A stretch of DNA of 15,890 nt from an uncultured Bacteroidales bacterium (lineage in GTDB: Bacteria; Bacteroidota; Bacteroidia; Bacteroidales; Bacteroidaceae). Positions 5,258 through 13,891 of the stretch are shown here, one piece after another. The notes beneath the pieces were generated by a model. It was not told where the DNA came from, ran no database searches, and was given only the letters and a program-made list of their open reading frames with translations. The translations under genes and the position numbers were made by a program. Position 1 is the first letter of the stretch. The number at the start of each line of letters is the position of its first letter. The stretch covers positions 1 to 15,890 of the forward strand of contig CACZRQ010000233.1 of the NCBI GenBank assembly GCA_902783615.1, given 5' to 3'.

Positions 5258-7111
5258 ATGAAACGAATTATTTTTCTCTGTTTAAGCTGGCTGAGCGTGA
5301 TGCTATGCCAAGCGATAGATGTGCAACGCATGGAGCCTGCCAACTGGTGGGTGGACATGGAGAACCCCGAAGTGCAAGTGTTGCTCTATGGCAAGGACAT
5401 TGCCAATTGCCAAGTAAGCATCGACTATCCAGGCGTTACCTTGAAAGAGGTGGCGAAGGTGGAAAACCCCAATTACCTGTTTCTCTACCTCGATGTGGCG
5501 AAGGATGCACAACCTGGGGCATTCGACATTGTGCTGAAAGAAGGCAGGAAGACACAGAAACAACGCTTCGAGCTGTGGGAGCGAAACAAGAAAACGGGGG
5601 CACAGGGCTTTTCGCCAAAGGATGTGATCTACCTCATCACCCCAGACCGCTTTGCCAACGGCAATCCCCAGAATGATAACCTGGACGATGTGCAGGTGAA
5701 TCGTGGACGCAGTGGGGCTCGTCACGGAGGCGATATCCGTGGCATTATCAACCACTTGGACTATATCCAGGAGTTGGGATTCACCACCATCTGGCTGAAC
5801 CCCATCTTGGAGAACCGCATGCCTGGTGGCTCCTATCATGGCTATGCCATTACCGATTATTACAACGTAGATCCACGCTTCGGCACCAATGAAGAATATG
5901 TGGAGCTGATTGACAAGGCGCATGCCAAGGGGATGAAGGTGGTGATGGACATGATCTTCAACCATTGCGGCAGTAGCCACTGGTGGATGAAGGACATGCC
6001 CTCGCACGACTGGCTGAACAACCCTGACGAATATGTGCAGACCACCCATTTTAAATGGACGCTGATGGATGTGCATGCCCCCAAGTCGGAAAAGGACATC
6101 CTGGTGAATGGATGGTTCACGCGAGGCATGCCTGACTTGAACCAACGCAATCGCCATTTGGGTCGCTATCTGATACAGAACAGCATCTGGTGGATCGAGT
6201 ATGCCAGGATTGACGGCATCCGTCAGGATACCCATCCATACGCCGACTACGACTTCATGACGGAGTGGTGTGAGGAGGTGGAGGAGCAATATCCCGACTT
6301 CAACATCGTGGGCGAGGCGTGGTATCCACGAGGCACTGCTTCGGCTTGGTGGCAACGCGACAACAAAATCAATGAGAACAACACCCAACTGAAAACGGTG
6401 ATGGACTTCGACTTGGCTTTCACCTCTGCCAAGGCATTCATCGACGAGTGTAACAGCAGCGAGGGTTCGGAGGCTGGCTTGTTCAAGCTCTACGAGGTGC
6501 TGGCACAAGACTTCCTCTTCCCAGATCCTGACAACATTTTGGTCTTTTTGGATAACCACGACTTGGGACGCTTCTCGCTGAAAGAAGACAAGGACTTGAA
6601 CAAATACAAGCAGGCGATTGCTTTCCTGGCTACCACACGCGGCATCCCAGAGATTTATTATGGTACGGAAATCCTGATGACAGGCACCAAGAAAGAAGGT
6701 GATGGTGTGATTCGTACCGATTTCCCTGGTGGCTGGGAGGGTGATGTGCGCAATGCCTTTACCGCTGCAGGACGCACTGACAAGGAAAACGAAGCGTGGA
6801 ACTATATGAAGAAACTGTTGAACTGGCGCAAGAACAGTGATGCCGTTACGAAGGGGCAGTTGGTGCACTATACCCCAGACCGTAGTGGCTGCTATGTGTA
6901 TGCCCGCATTGGGGGAGGCAATACCGTGCTGGTGATGATGAATGGCACAGACGAGGCCAAGACGCTCGATATGAAACGCTTCCATGAAGTGGTGCAGAAC
7001 TATACCGATGGTGTGGATGTGGTGACGGGCAAGGATATCCGTCTTACCCAACCTGTGGAGATTCCAGCTCGTGGAGTCTATGTGATGGACCTGCATCTGC
7101 CTCTGCCTTAA
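5258..7111 (+). CDS. GH13 alpha-amylase family, neopullulanase-like (SusA-type) periplasmic enzyme
   Basis: This 617-residue protein has a signal peptide (about 1-19), an N-terminal beta domain (about 20-110) of the cyclomaltodextrinase type, a GH13 barrel (about 120-525) and a C-terminal beta domain. All conserved regions are intact: DMIFNH (231-236), MPDLN (291-295), GIRQDT with nucleophile Asp324, VGEAW with acid/base Glu353, and DNHD with Asp435. The MPDLN region resembles neopullulanases, as do the N-terminal domain and the length. Expected activity is hydrolysis of alpha-1,4 bonds in starch fragments, pullulan or cyclodextrins in the periplasm. The Cys at 17 is preceded by Leu, so a lipoprotein is less likely. 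It is the first gene of the cluster, with the next gene 26 bases downstream. Alpha-glucan activity beside plant cell-wall enzymes is an unusual pairing. Confidence 0.92.
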   Translation: MKRIIFLCLSWLSVMLCQAIDVQRMEPANWWVDMENPEVQVLLYGKDIANCQVSIDYPGVTLKEVAKVENPNYLFLYLDVAKDAQPGAFDIVLKEGRKTQKQRFELWERNKKTGAQGFSPKDVIYLITPDRFANGNPQNDNLDDVQVNRGRSGARHGGDIRGIINHLDYIQELGFTTIWLNPILENRMPGGSYHGYAITDYYNVDPRFGTNEEYVELIDKAHAKGMKVVMDMIFNHCGSSHWWMKDMPSHDWLNNPDEYVQTTHFKWTLMDVHAPKSEKDILVNGWFTRGMPDLNQRNRHLGRYLIQNSIWWIEYARIDGIRQDTHPYADYDFMTEWCEEVEEQYPDFNIVGEAWYPRGTASAWWQRDNKINENNTQLKTVMDFDLAFTSAKAFIDECNSSEGSEAGLFKLYEVLAQDFLFPDPDNILVFLDNHDLGRFSLKEDKDLNKYKQAIAFLATTRGIPEIYYGTEILMTGTKKEGDGVIRTDFPGGWEGDVRNAFTAAGRTDKENEAWNYMKKLLNWRKNSDAVTKGQLVHYTPDRSGCYVYARIGGGNTVLVMMNGTDEAKTLDMKRFHEVVQNYTDGVDVVTGKDIRLTQPVEIPARGVYVMDLHLPLP

Positions 7112-7137
7112 GTGATTTGAGAAATAAACAACGAGAT

Positions 7138-8973
7138 ATGAGAACAATCAAACTTTTACTGACGAGTTTGTCGCTCTTGATGGCTGGTCATCTGTATGCG
7201 GCATCGGATGCAAGCAAAGACTATGGTGTGTCGTTGGTGACCAACATCTTTGCTCGTCCGTCGATTAACCTGTGCGGACAATGGAACTACATTGTTGACC
7301 CTTTGGAAAATGGTTATTATGACTATCGTCGCAAGCCTTGGGAAACCAATGGCTTCTTTGAGAACAAGAAACCATCCAATCCTTCTGAGTTGGTGGAGTA
7401 TGATTTCGATACCTCTCCTCAGATGAATATCCCCACCGACTGGAATACAGCTGATGATAAGTTCTTCTTTTACGAAGGCACCATCTGGTTTAAGAAGAGC
7501 TTCAACTATCAGCATAAGGCGGGTAAGCGCGCCATTCTCTACTTCGGAGCCGTGAACTATGATGCCAAGGTGTATGTGAATGGTCTGAAGATGGGCGAGC
7601 ATCAGGGTGGCTTTACCCCCTTCAACTTCGATGTGACGGAGGTGCTGAAAGATGGCGATAACTTCGTGATTGTGAAGGTGGATAACAAGCGTGAGCAGGA
7701 CAATGTGCCTACCGTCAATTTCGACTGGTGGAACTATGGCGGCATTACCCGTGAGGTGTTGCTGGCAGAGGTGCCTGATACCTATATCGAGGATTATTAC
7801 ATTCAGTTAGCCAAGAGCAATGCTGGTTTGATTGAGGGTTGGGTGAAGCTGAATGCTGCCCAAACTGGCGTGGAAGTGACGGTGGATATCCCTGAACTGA
7901 AGCTGAAACAGACCCTCAAGACGGGTGCCGATGGCAAGGCTCAGTTCTCTGTCAAGGCAAAACCCGAACTTTGGTCGCCTGAGAACCCTAAATTATATAA
8001 GGTGTATGTGAGCAAGGCCGATGAGCAGCTGGAAGACGAGATAGGTTTCCGTACCATTGAGACCCGCGGCAGGCAGATTCTGCTGAATGGCAAGCCTGTT
8101 TTCCTGCGTGGCGTGAGCATTCATGAGGAAGCTCCCTTCCGTCAGGGCAGGGCTTGGAGCGAAGCTGATGCCCATACCTTGCTGAGTTGGGCGAAAGAAT
8201 TGGGGTGCAACTATGTGCGTTTGGCGCATTACCCACATAACGAGCACATGGTGAGGGAAGCCGAGAAGATGGGAATCATGGTGTGGAGTGAGATTCCTGT
8301 GTATTGGACCATCTCTTGGGAGAATCCTGACACCTATCGCAATGCCGAGGCTCAGCTGAGAGACGAGATTACCAGAGACCGCAACCGCTGTGCCATCATC
8401 ATCTGGTCGGTGGCCAATGAAACGCCTCATGGAGAAGCGCGTGACAAGTTCCTGAGCAGCTTGGCGAAGTATTGCCACGACAACGATCCTGTTCGTTTGG
8501 TGAGCATGGCGATGGAGGTTACCTCTGTCACTTCTGGCAACCTCAACCGCCTGCAGGACAACATGCACCAGTATGTGGATGTGGTCAGCTTCAACGAATA
8601 TGTGGGTTGGTATCGCGACACTAAGGCGGCACGCAACATGGTGTGGGAGATTCCATACGAGAAGCCAGCCATCATCAGTGAGTTTGGCGGTGGCGCGCTG
8701 CAAGGTTGGCATGGCTCTGCCGACCAGCGATTTACCGAAGAGTTTCAGGAAGACCTCTACAAAGCCAATGTGGATATGTTTGAGCGCATAGAAGGCCTGG
8801 CAGGTACTTCTCCTTGGATATTGATGGATTTCCGCTCGCCTCGACGACAGCTCTATGGCGTGCAGGATTTCTTCAACCGCAAGGGCTTGGTTTCAGAAAA
8901 GGGTGTGAAGAAACTGGCATTCTATGTGATGCAGGAATGGTATGCAAAGAAAAAGCAAGAATATGAGAAATAG
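7138..8973 (+). CDS. GH2 glycosidase, beta-glucuronidase-like
   Basis: This 611-residue protein has a signal peptide (about 1-22), a GH2 sugar-binding domain (about 40-213), an Ig-like domain (about 216-305) and a TIM barrel (about 306-605) with no added C-terminal domains. The acid/base is Glu428 in VANE and the nucleophile Glu515 in ISEFGG. Asn580 and Lys582 form NRKG near the end, matching the NxK motif that grips the uronic carboxylate in beta-glucuronidases. NEYVGWY (486-492) also resembles the glucuronidase active-site loop. I therefore favour glucuronidase, with galacturonidase possible, over galactosidase. The start is the ATG at 7138; a TTG at 7117 lies only a few bases after the previous stop and would spoil the signal peptide. 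It is 26 bases after GH13, and its last 11 bases overlap the GH127 gene. Confidence 0.9.
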   Translation: MRTIKLLLTSLSLLMAGHLYAASDASKDYGVSLVTNIFARPSINLCGQWNYIVDPLENGYYDYRRKPWETNGFFENKKPSNPSELVEYDFDTSPQMNIPTDWNTADDKFFFYEGTIWFKKSFNYQHKAGKRAILYFGAVNYDAKVYVNGLKMGEHQGGFTPFNFDVTEVLKDGDNFVIVKVDNKREQDNVPTVNFDWWNYGGITREVLLAEVPDTYIEDYYIQLAKSNAGLIEGWVKLNAAQTGVEVTVDIPELKLKQTLKTGADGKAQFSVKAKPELWSPENPKLYKVYVSKADEQLEDEIGFRTIETRGRQILLNGKPVFLRGVSIHEEAPFRQGRAWSEADAHTLLSWAKELGCNYVRLAHYPHNEHMVREAEKMGIMVWSEIPVYWTISWENPDTYRNAEAQLRDEITRDRNRCAIIIWSVANETPHGEARDKFLSSLAKYCHDNDPVRLVSMAMEVTSVTSGNLNRLQDNMHQYVDVVSFNEYVGWYRDTKAARNMVWEIPYEKPAIISEFGGGALQGWHGSADQRFTEEFQEDLYKANVDMFERIEGLAGTSPWILMDFRSPRRQLYGVQDFFNRKGLVSEKGVKKLAFYVMQEWYAKKKQEYEK

Positions 8974-10870
8974 CGTTTTGGCAATGTCGGCCTTGCTATT
9001 GGTGGCTTGCGCTGACAATCAGCAACAATCGTTGAGTCATGGCTATCCCATCGACCCAGTGCCCTTCACGAGTGTGAAGGTTTCTGAGGGCTTCTGGGGG
9101 CAACGCCTGCAAGCCAGCAGGGAGGTGACGGTGCCCCTGGCTTTCAGCAAGTGTGAGGAAACAGGCCGCTATCGCAATTTCGAGAATGCGGCTCATCCCA
9201 GCGATACCATCCATGTGGGTGGCTTCTCGTTCGACGATACGGATGTATATAAGACCATCGAGGGAGCCAGCTATCTGCTGCAAACCTATCCTGACGAAAG
9301 GCTGAAGAGCTACATCGACAGTGTGCTGGTGATTGTGGCTGGGGCGCAAGAGCCTGATGGCTACCTCTATACGGCGCGTACCATGAATCCTGAGCATCCC
9401 CATGAGTGGGCTGGCAGTAGGCGTTGGGAGAAAGTGGAGGAGTTGAGCCATGAGTTCTACAACTTGGGGCACATGCTGGAGGCTGCTGTGGCGCATTACC
9501 AGGCTACAGGGCAACGCAATTTCCTCGATATCGCCATTCGCTATGCCGACTGTGTGATCCGTGAGGTAGGTCCCAACGAGGGACAAGTGATCCGTGTGCC
9601 TGGTCATCAGATTGCAGAGATGGGCTTGGCAAAGCTTTATCTGGCCACAGGCGAGAAGAAGTACTTGGATCAGGCCAAGTTCTTCTTGGATTATCGTGGC
9701 AAGACGGAGCATCGCGACCCTTATAACCAGACACACCAGCCTGTGTTGGAGCAGAAAGAGGCTGTGGGACATGCCGTGAGGGCTACCTATATGTATGCTG
9801 GCATGGCAGATGTGGCTGCGCTCACTGGCGATCAAGGCTACATCAATGCCATCGATACCATTTGGAACAACATCGTGTCGAAGAAGATGTATATCACGGG
9901 TGGCATTGGCTCTACCAACGATGGCGAGGCCTTTGGCGCCAACTATGAGTTGCCTAATGCTACGGCATACAACGAGACTTGTGCCGCCATTGGAATGGTG
10001 TATGTGAACCATCGACTGTTCTTGCTGCATGGCGACTCGAAATACTATGATGTGTTAGAGCGCACCTTGTATAATGGCTTGATTTCAGGCGTTTCCTTGG
10101 AGGGTGATGCTTTCTTCTATCCCAATCCGTTGGAAGTGAGCAAGGAGCGCAAGTATCAGCGTCAGGCTTGGTTTGGATGCGCTTGCTGTCCTTCGAACAT
10201 CTCTCGTTTCATTCCTTCGTTGCCTGGCTATGTGTATGCCGTAAAGGACAACAATGTGTATGTGAACCTCTTTATGGGCAATCGTTCTACCTTGCAGGTT
10301 GATGGAAAACCTGTGACATTGAAGCAGGAAACGGCATACCCCTATAGTGGCGATGTAAAGTTGACCATCGAACAGGCTGCCCAGTCGTTTACCTTGAAGG
10401 TGCGCATTCCTGGATGGACTCGCAACGAGGCGATGCCTTCTGACCTCTACACTTTTGCTGATGGGAAGCAGAGCAATTATAGTGTGAAGGTGAATGGTGA
10501 AGCCGTGAAGGGGGATTTGCAGCAGGGCTATTGTGCCATCTCTCGCGATTGGAAAGCAGGCGATGTGGTGGAAATCAGCTTTGATCTGCAACCTCGTCTG
10601 GTGAAAGCCAACGAACAGGTGGAGGCTGACAGAGGGCAGGTGGCTGTGCAGTGTGGCCCTATTGTGTATTGTGCCGAGAGTCCTGACAATGCAAAGGCGA
10701 TCAAGGATATTGCGCTGGGTGCTGATACTCAGCTGAAAATGGAGTGGCAACCTGAGAAGCTGCATGGCATCAACCAGATTGTGACCAACGATGGGGTGAC
10801 GTTGATTCCCTATTATGCTTGGGCGCATCGAGGCGTGAGTGATATGAGGGTTTGGATACCATTGAATTGA
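8963..10870 (+). CDS. GH127 beta-L-arabinofuranosidase (DUF1680 family), lipoprotein
   Basis: This 635-residue protein has a lipoprotein signal (lipobox LVAC, Cys16), so it is probably membrane-anchored. The body is an alpha/alpha-barrel followed by beta domains (from about 425). The cysteine-dependent active site of the family is complete: Glu322 (DGEAFG, acid/base), Glu338 and Cys340 (NETC), and Cys408-Cys409 (CACCPS), the first of the pair being the expected nucleophile and the others zinc ligands. The family removes beta-L-arabinofuranose from extensin-like or other arabinosylated chains. I chose the ATG at 8963 because it gives a clean lipoprotein signal; an ATG at 8942 adds seven residues ahead of it. 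It overlaps the GH2 gene by 11 bases, so coupling is likely. After its stop comes a 21-base tandem repeat running up to the GH31 start. Confidence 0.92.
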   Translation: MRNSVLAMSALLLVACADNQQQSLSHGYPIDPVPFTSVKVSEGFWGQRLQASREVTVPLAFSKCEETGRYRNFENAAHPSDTIHVGGFSFDDTDVYKTIEGASYLLQTYPDERLKSYIDSVLVIVAGAQEPDGYLYTARTMNPEHPHEWAGSRRWEKVEELSHEFYNLGHMLEAAVAHYQATGQRNFLDIAIRYADCVIREVGPNEGQVIRVPGHQIAEMGLAKLYLATGEKKYLDQAKFFLDYRGKTEHRDPYNQTHQPVLEQKEAVGHAVRATYMYAGMADVAALTGDQGYINAIDTIWNNIVSKKMYITGGIGSTNDGEAFGANYELPNATAYNETCAAIGMVYVNHRLFLLHGDSKYYDVLERTLYNGLISGVSLEGDAFFYPNPLEVSKERKYQRQAWFGCACCPSNISRFIPSLPGYVYAVKDNNVYVNLFMGNRSTLQVDGKPVTLKQETAYPYSGDVKLTIEQAAQSFTLKVRIPGWTRNEAMPSDLYTFADGKQSNYSVKVNGEAVKGDLQQGYCAISRDWKAGDVVEISFDLQPRLVKANEQVEADRGQVAVQCGPIVYCAESPDNAKAIKDIALGADTQLKMEWQPEKLHGINQIVTNDGVTLIPYYAWAHRGVSDMRVWIPLN

Positions 10871-10877
10871 CCATTGA

Positions 10878-10940
10878 CGATTGACTATTGACAATTGCCG
10901 ATTGACTATTGACAATTGCCGATTGACTATTGACAATTGA
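10878..10940. repeat. Three tandem 21-base repeats between GH127 and GH31
   Basis: Three head-to-tail copies lie at 10878-10898, 10899-10919 and 10920-10940. The first two are identical and the third differs only at its last base. Partial TTGA-rich copies flank them, and one covers the GH127 stop. The unit is built of ATTGAC, TATTGAC and the palindrome CAATTG. The array ends five bases before the GH31 ATG, so it replaces the normal ribosome-binding region. Read leftward it encodes a repeated SIVNRQL, which is an artefact. Confidence 0.92.
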
Positions 10941-10945
10941 CGATT

Positions 10946-13819
10946 ATGAAGAAGATATTATTTTGTTTATTGGCCGTTTTGTGCATGGGTTCATGCGACA
11001 AAGGTTTTCATCGCACAGATAGAGGTGTGATAGTAGATATTGACATGAGTGGCAATTATGAGCGAGTGGATCAGACCAGCAGGGTGATGGTGGAAGTGAT
11101 GGGAGAGAAGCTGATTCATGTGAAAGCCATTCAGGACTTGGAGTTTCCCAAAGACAGCAGTTTGATTGTGGTTCCCAATCTTCCGAAGGTGCCTTTCAAG
11201 GTGGAAAGTACGGATGACTCGGTGTTTGTGATGACCAATGCTTTGATAGCTGGTGTGGATAGGAAGTTTGGTGGCGTGAGATTCCAGAATGCTGTGACTG
11301 GTGAGGTAATCTTGCAGGAGTTGGATAATGGAGGGCGAATCTTCAATCCCATAGAAAGCGGTGGAGAGTGGAAGACTAGCGTGGTGCAAGGTTTCTATGG
11401 CCAGGATGATGAAGGCCTGTATGGTTTGGGTCAGCATCAGGCGGATGAGTTCAATTACAAGAACAAGAGTGAGGAACTTTTTCAGTATAACACCAAAGTG
11501 TCTGTTCCTTTCATCGTATCTTCAAAGGGCTATGGCATCTTGTGGGACAACTATTCGCTGTCGAGCTTTGGCGCTACAGGTTATGGCCAATTGCATGACT
11601 GGTTTGAGTTGTATAATAAGGAAGGCGAGCAGGGCTCATTGACAGGCACCTATAAGTCTGCGAAAGGTAAAACCCTGGTGCGCAATGAAGAGAACATCAA
11701 CTTCGAGTATTTGGATCGTGACAATGGCTTGAATACGGTGGTGAATCTGCCCAAGGATTTTGACTTCAATGGGGCAAAGGTGACCTATGAGGGTGAACTG
11801 GAAGCTTTTGAGTCGGGCTCATTCCGCTTCATCCTCTATTATGCGGGTTATACGAAGGTGTATGTGGACAACGAACTGGTGGTGCCAGAGCGTTGGCGCA
11901 CGGCTTGGAATCCCAACAGCTATAAGTTTGACGTAGAGATTGATGCCGAGCGTCGTGTGCCTATCCGCATTGAGTGGGAACCAGATGGCAGCGTTTCGTA
12001 TTGCGGATTGCGAGTGGGTGAACCCATTGACCCCAATGGTTTCATTTCATGGTCGAGCGAGGTGGCTGATGCAGTGGACTACTATTTTGTGGATGGCGAC
12101 TCGATGGACGAAGTGATTAGCGGCTATCGAACCCTGACAGGCAAGTCGCCCATCATGCCGAAGTGGGCGATGGGCTATTGGCAGAGCCGTGAGAAATACA
12201 ACAATCAGGAGGAGCTGGTTTCCACCTTGCGTGAGTTCCGCAATCGCCAGATTCCTATCGACAATATTGTGCAAGACTGGTTCTATTGGCGCGAGGACCA
12301 GTGGGGCAGTCATGAATTTGATCCTGCGCGTTTCCCCAATCCCAAGCAGATGGTGGACGATGTGCACAACATGGGTGGTCATATCATGATATCGGTATGG
12401 CCCAAGTTCTATGTAAATACCGAGCACTACAAGGAGTTTGATGCCAATGGCTGGATGTATCAGCAAGCTGTGAAGGATGGCATACGCGATTGGGTAGGGC
12501 CTGGCTATGTGGGCTCGTTCTATGATGCCTATTCTGCCCCAGCGCGAAAGCTGTTCTGGAATCAGATGAAGGAGCATCTCTATCCATTGGGTATCGATGC
12601 CTGGTGGATGGATGCCTCAGAGCCCAATATCCGCGATTGTACGGATATGGAATATCGTAAGATGCTCTGCGGCCCTACGGCTTTGGGACCATCTGACGAA
12701 TATTTCAATGCGTACGCCTTGATGAATGCAGAAGCAATCTATGATGGCCAGCGCAGTGTGGATAACGACAAGCGTGTGTTCTTGCTCACACGCTCTGGCT
12801 TTGCTGGCTTGCAGCGTTACTCTACCGCTACCTGGAGTGGTGACATTGCAACCCGTTGGGAAGACATGAAGGCGCAGATTTCAGCAGGTTTGAACTTCGC
12901 TGTATCAGGTATCCCTTATTGGACGATGGATATTGGTGGCTTCTGTGTGGAAAACCGCTATGTGGCTGCCCAGCAGTTGTTTGACAAAACTGGTGTGGAG
13001 AATGCCGACCTCAAGGAGTGGCGTGAATTGAACACCCGCTGGTATCAGTTTGGTGCATTCTGTCCGTTGTTCCGTGCGCATGGTCAGTATCCGTTGCGTG
13101 AGGTGTGGAACATTGCGCCAGAGAACCATCCTGCCTACAAGAGCATTGTGGATTATACCAAGCTGCGCTATCGCCTCATGCCTTACATCTATTCTTTGGC
13201 TGGCATGACTTACTTCAAGGATTATACCATCATGCGTCCGTTGGTGATGGACTTCACCAATGACAAGCAGGTGTATGACATAGGTGACCAGTTTATGTTT
13301 GGTCCTGCCTTCATGGCTGCTCCTATATATAAATATGGTGCAAGGACGAAAGACATGTATTTCCCTGCCGGCAAGGGTTGGTATGATTTCTATACGGGCA
13401 AGTATGTGGCAGGTGGTCAGCAGCTCACAGTCGATGCTCCATACGAACGCATGCCGCTCTATGTGAAGGCGGGCAGCATTGTGCCTTTTGGCCCAGACAT
13501 TCAGTATGCGATGGAGAAGCAACCTGATGTCATCACCCTGTATGTGTATGCGGGGGCTGATGCCGACTTTACCCTTTACGAAGATGAAGGGGTGAATTAT
13601 GGCTATGAGCAGGGAAGATATGCCCAGATTCCTATCCATTACAGTGAGGCAGATGGCAAGCTTACCATTGGCGAGCGTCAAGGAAGTTTCCCTGGTATGT
13701 TGGAAAAGCGGGTGTTCAATGTGGTGAAGGTGGCGAAAGACAAGCCTGTGCCATTTGACTTGAATGCGGCTGCCAAACGAGTGGAATATGACGGTAATGC
13801 CATAACTTTGGGAATTTGA
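10946..13819 (+). CDS. GH31 alpha-xylosidase-like enzyme with PA14 insert, lipoprotein
   Basis: This 957-residue protein has a lipoprotein signal (MGSC, Cys17), an N-terminal beta-sandwich (about 30-225) and a PA14-type insert (about 231-360, with VYVDNELVV). A GH31 barrel (about 400-765) and C-terminal beta domains follow. The nucleophile is Asp556 in WWMDASEP and the acid/base Asp633 in WSGDIATRW. GH31 enzymes with a PA14 insert at this place include alpha-xylosidases acting on xyloglucan oligosaccharides, where PA14 extends the site for longer chains; alpha-glucosidase remains possible. The true start is the ATG at 10946, because the TTG three codons earlier lies in the repeat. It sits 75 bases after GH127 with no promoter consensus between, so it is probably the last gene of the transcript. 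No clear intrinsic terminator follows. Confidence 0.92.
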   Translation: MKKILFCLLAVLCMGSCDKGFHRTDRGVIVDIDMSGNYERVDQTSRVMVEVMGEKLIHVKAIQDLEFPKDSSLIVVPNLPKVPFKVESTDDSVFVMTNALIAGVDRKFGGVRFQNAVTGEVILQELDNGGRIFNPIESGGEWKTSVVQGFYGQDDEGLYGLGQHQADEFNYKNKSEELFQYNTKVSVPFIVSSKGYGILWDNYSLSSFGATGYGQLHDWFELYNKEGEQGSLTGTYKSAKGKTLVRNEENINFEYLDRDNGLNTVVNLPKDFDFNGAKVTYEGELEAFESGSFRFILYYAGYTKVYVDNELVVPERWRTAWNPNSYKFDVEIDAERRVPIRIEWEPDGSVSYCGLRVGEPIDPNGFISWSSEVADAVDYYFVDGDSMDEVISGYRTLTGKSPIMPKWAMGYWQSREKYNNQEELVSTLREFRNRQIPIDNIVQDWFYWREDQWGSHEFDPARFPNPKQMVDDVHNMGGHIMISVWPKFYVNTEHYKEFDANGWMYQQAVKDGIRDWVGPGYVGSFYDAYSAPARKLFWNQMKEHLYPLGIDAWWMDASEPNIRDCTDMEYRKMLCGPTALGPSDEYFNAYALMNAEAIYDGQRSVDNDKRVFLLTRSGFAGLQRYSTATWSGDIATRWEDMKAQISAGLNFAVSGIPYWTMDIGGFCVENRYVAAQQLFDKTGVENADLKEWRELNTRWYQFGAFCPLFRAHGQYPLREVWNIAPENHPAYKSIVDYTKLRYRLMPYIYSLAGMTYFKDYTIMRPLVMDFTNDKQVYDIGDQFMFGPAFMAAPIYKYGARTKDMYFPAGKGWYDFYTGKYVAGGQQLTVDAPYERMPLYVKAGSIVPFGPDIQYAMEKQPDVITLYVYAGADADFTLYEDEGVNYGYEQGRYAQIPIHYSEADGKLTIGERQGSFPGMLEKRVFNVVKVAKDKPVPFDLNAAAKRVEYDGNAITLGI

Positions 13820-13831
13820 GCATTCGTTTGC

Positions 13832-13862
13832 TTGCAAATAAAGCGAAAACATTTTATCTTTG
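13832..13862 (+). promoter_or_regulatory. Bacteroidetes-type promoter for the phosphate transporter gene
   Basis: TATCTTTG (13855-13862) is a perfect -7 element 29 bases before the ATG. TTG at 13832-13834 lies 20 bases upstream; a fuller TTTG at 13827-13830 is slightly far. A small inverted repeat (TTTGC-TT-GCAAA, 13827-13838) overlaps the -33 region. Confidence 0.65.
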
Positions 13863-13891
13863 TGGCAATTTAATTATTAATTTTCCAGAAT

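Noticed and set aside
5303..7147. Long leftward open frame (614 codons) opposite the GH13 gene
   Set aside because: It is the antisense of a gene with complete GH13 motifs; its translation is rich in His, Leu and Val with no domain, and it has no promoter or signal.
8996..10030. Leftward open frame of 344 codons opposite the GH127 gene
   Set aside because: Antisense shadow of a well-supported gene, with low-complexity His/Ile-rich translation and no recognisable motif.
10085..10936. Leftward frame with repeated SIVNRQL heptads
   Set aside because: The heptads are the translation of the 21-base tandem repeat on the wrong strand; the remainder is antisense to GH127.
10878..10940. Possible CRISPR array
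   Set aside because: The repeats are directly adjacent with no spacers, only three copies are present, and no cas genes are in the window.
5258..13819. Complete polysaccharide utilisation locus
   Set aside because: No SusC, SusD, surface glycan-binding protein or HTCS/ECF regulator is present in the window, so only a glycosidase cluster can be claimed.
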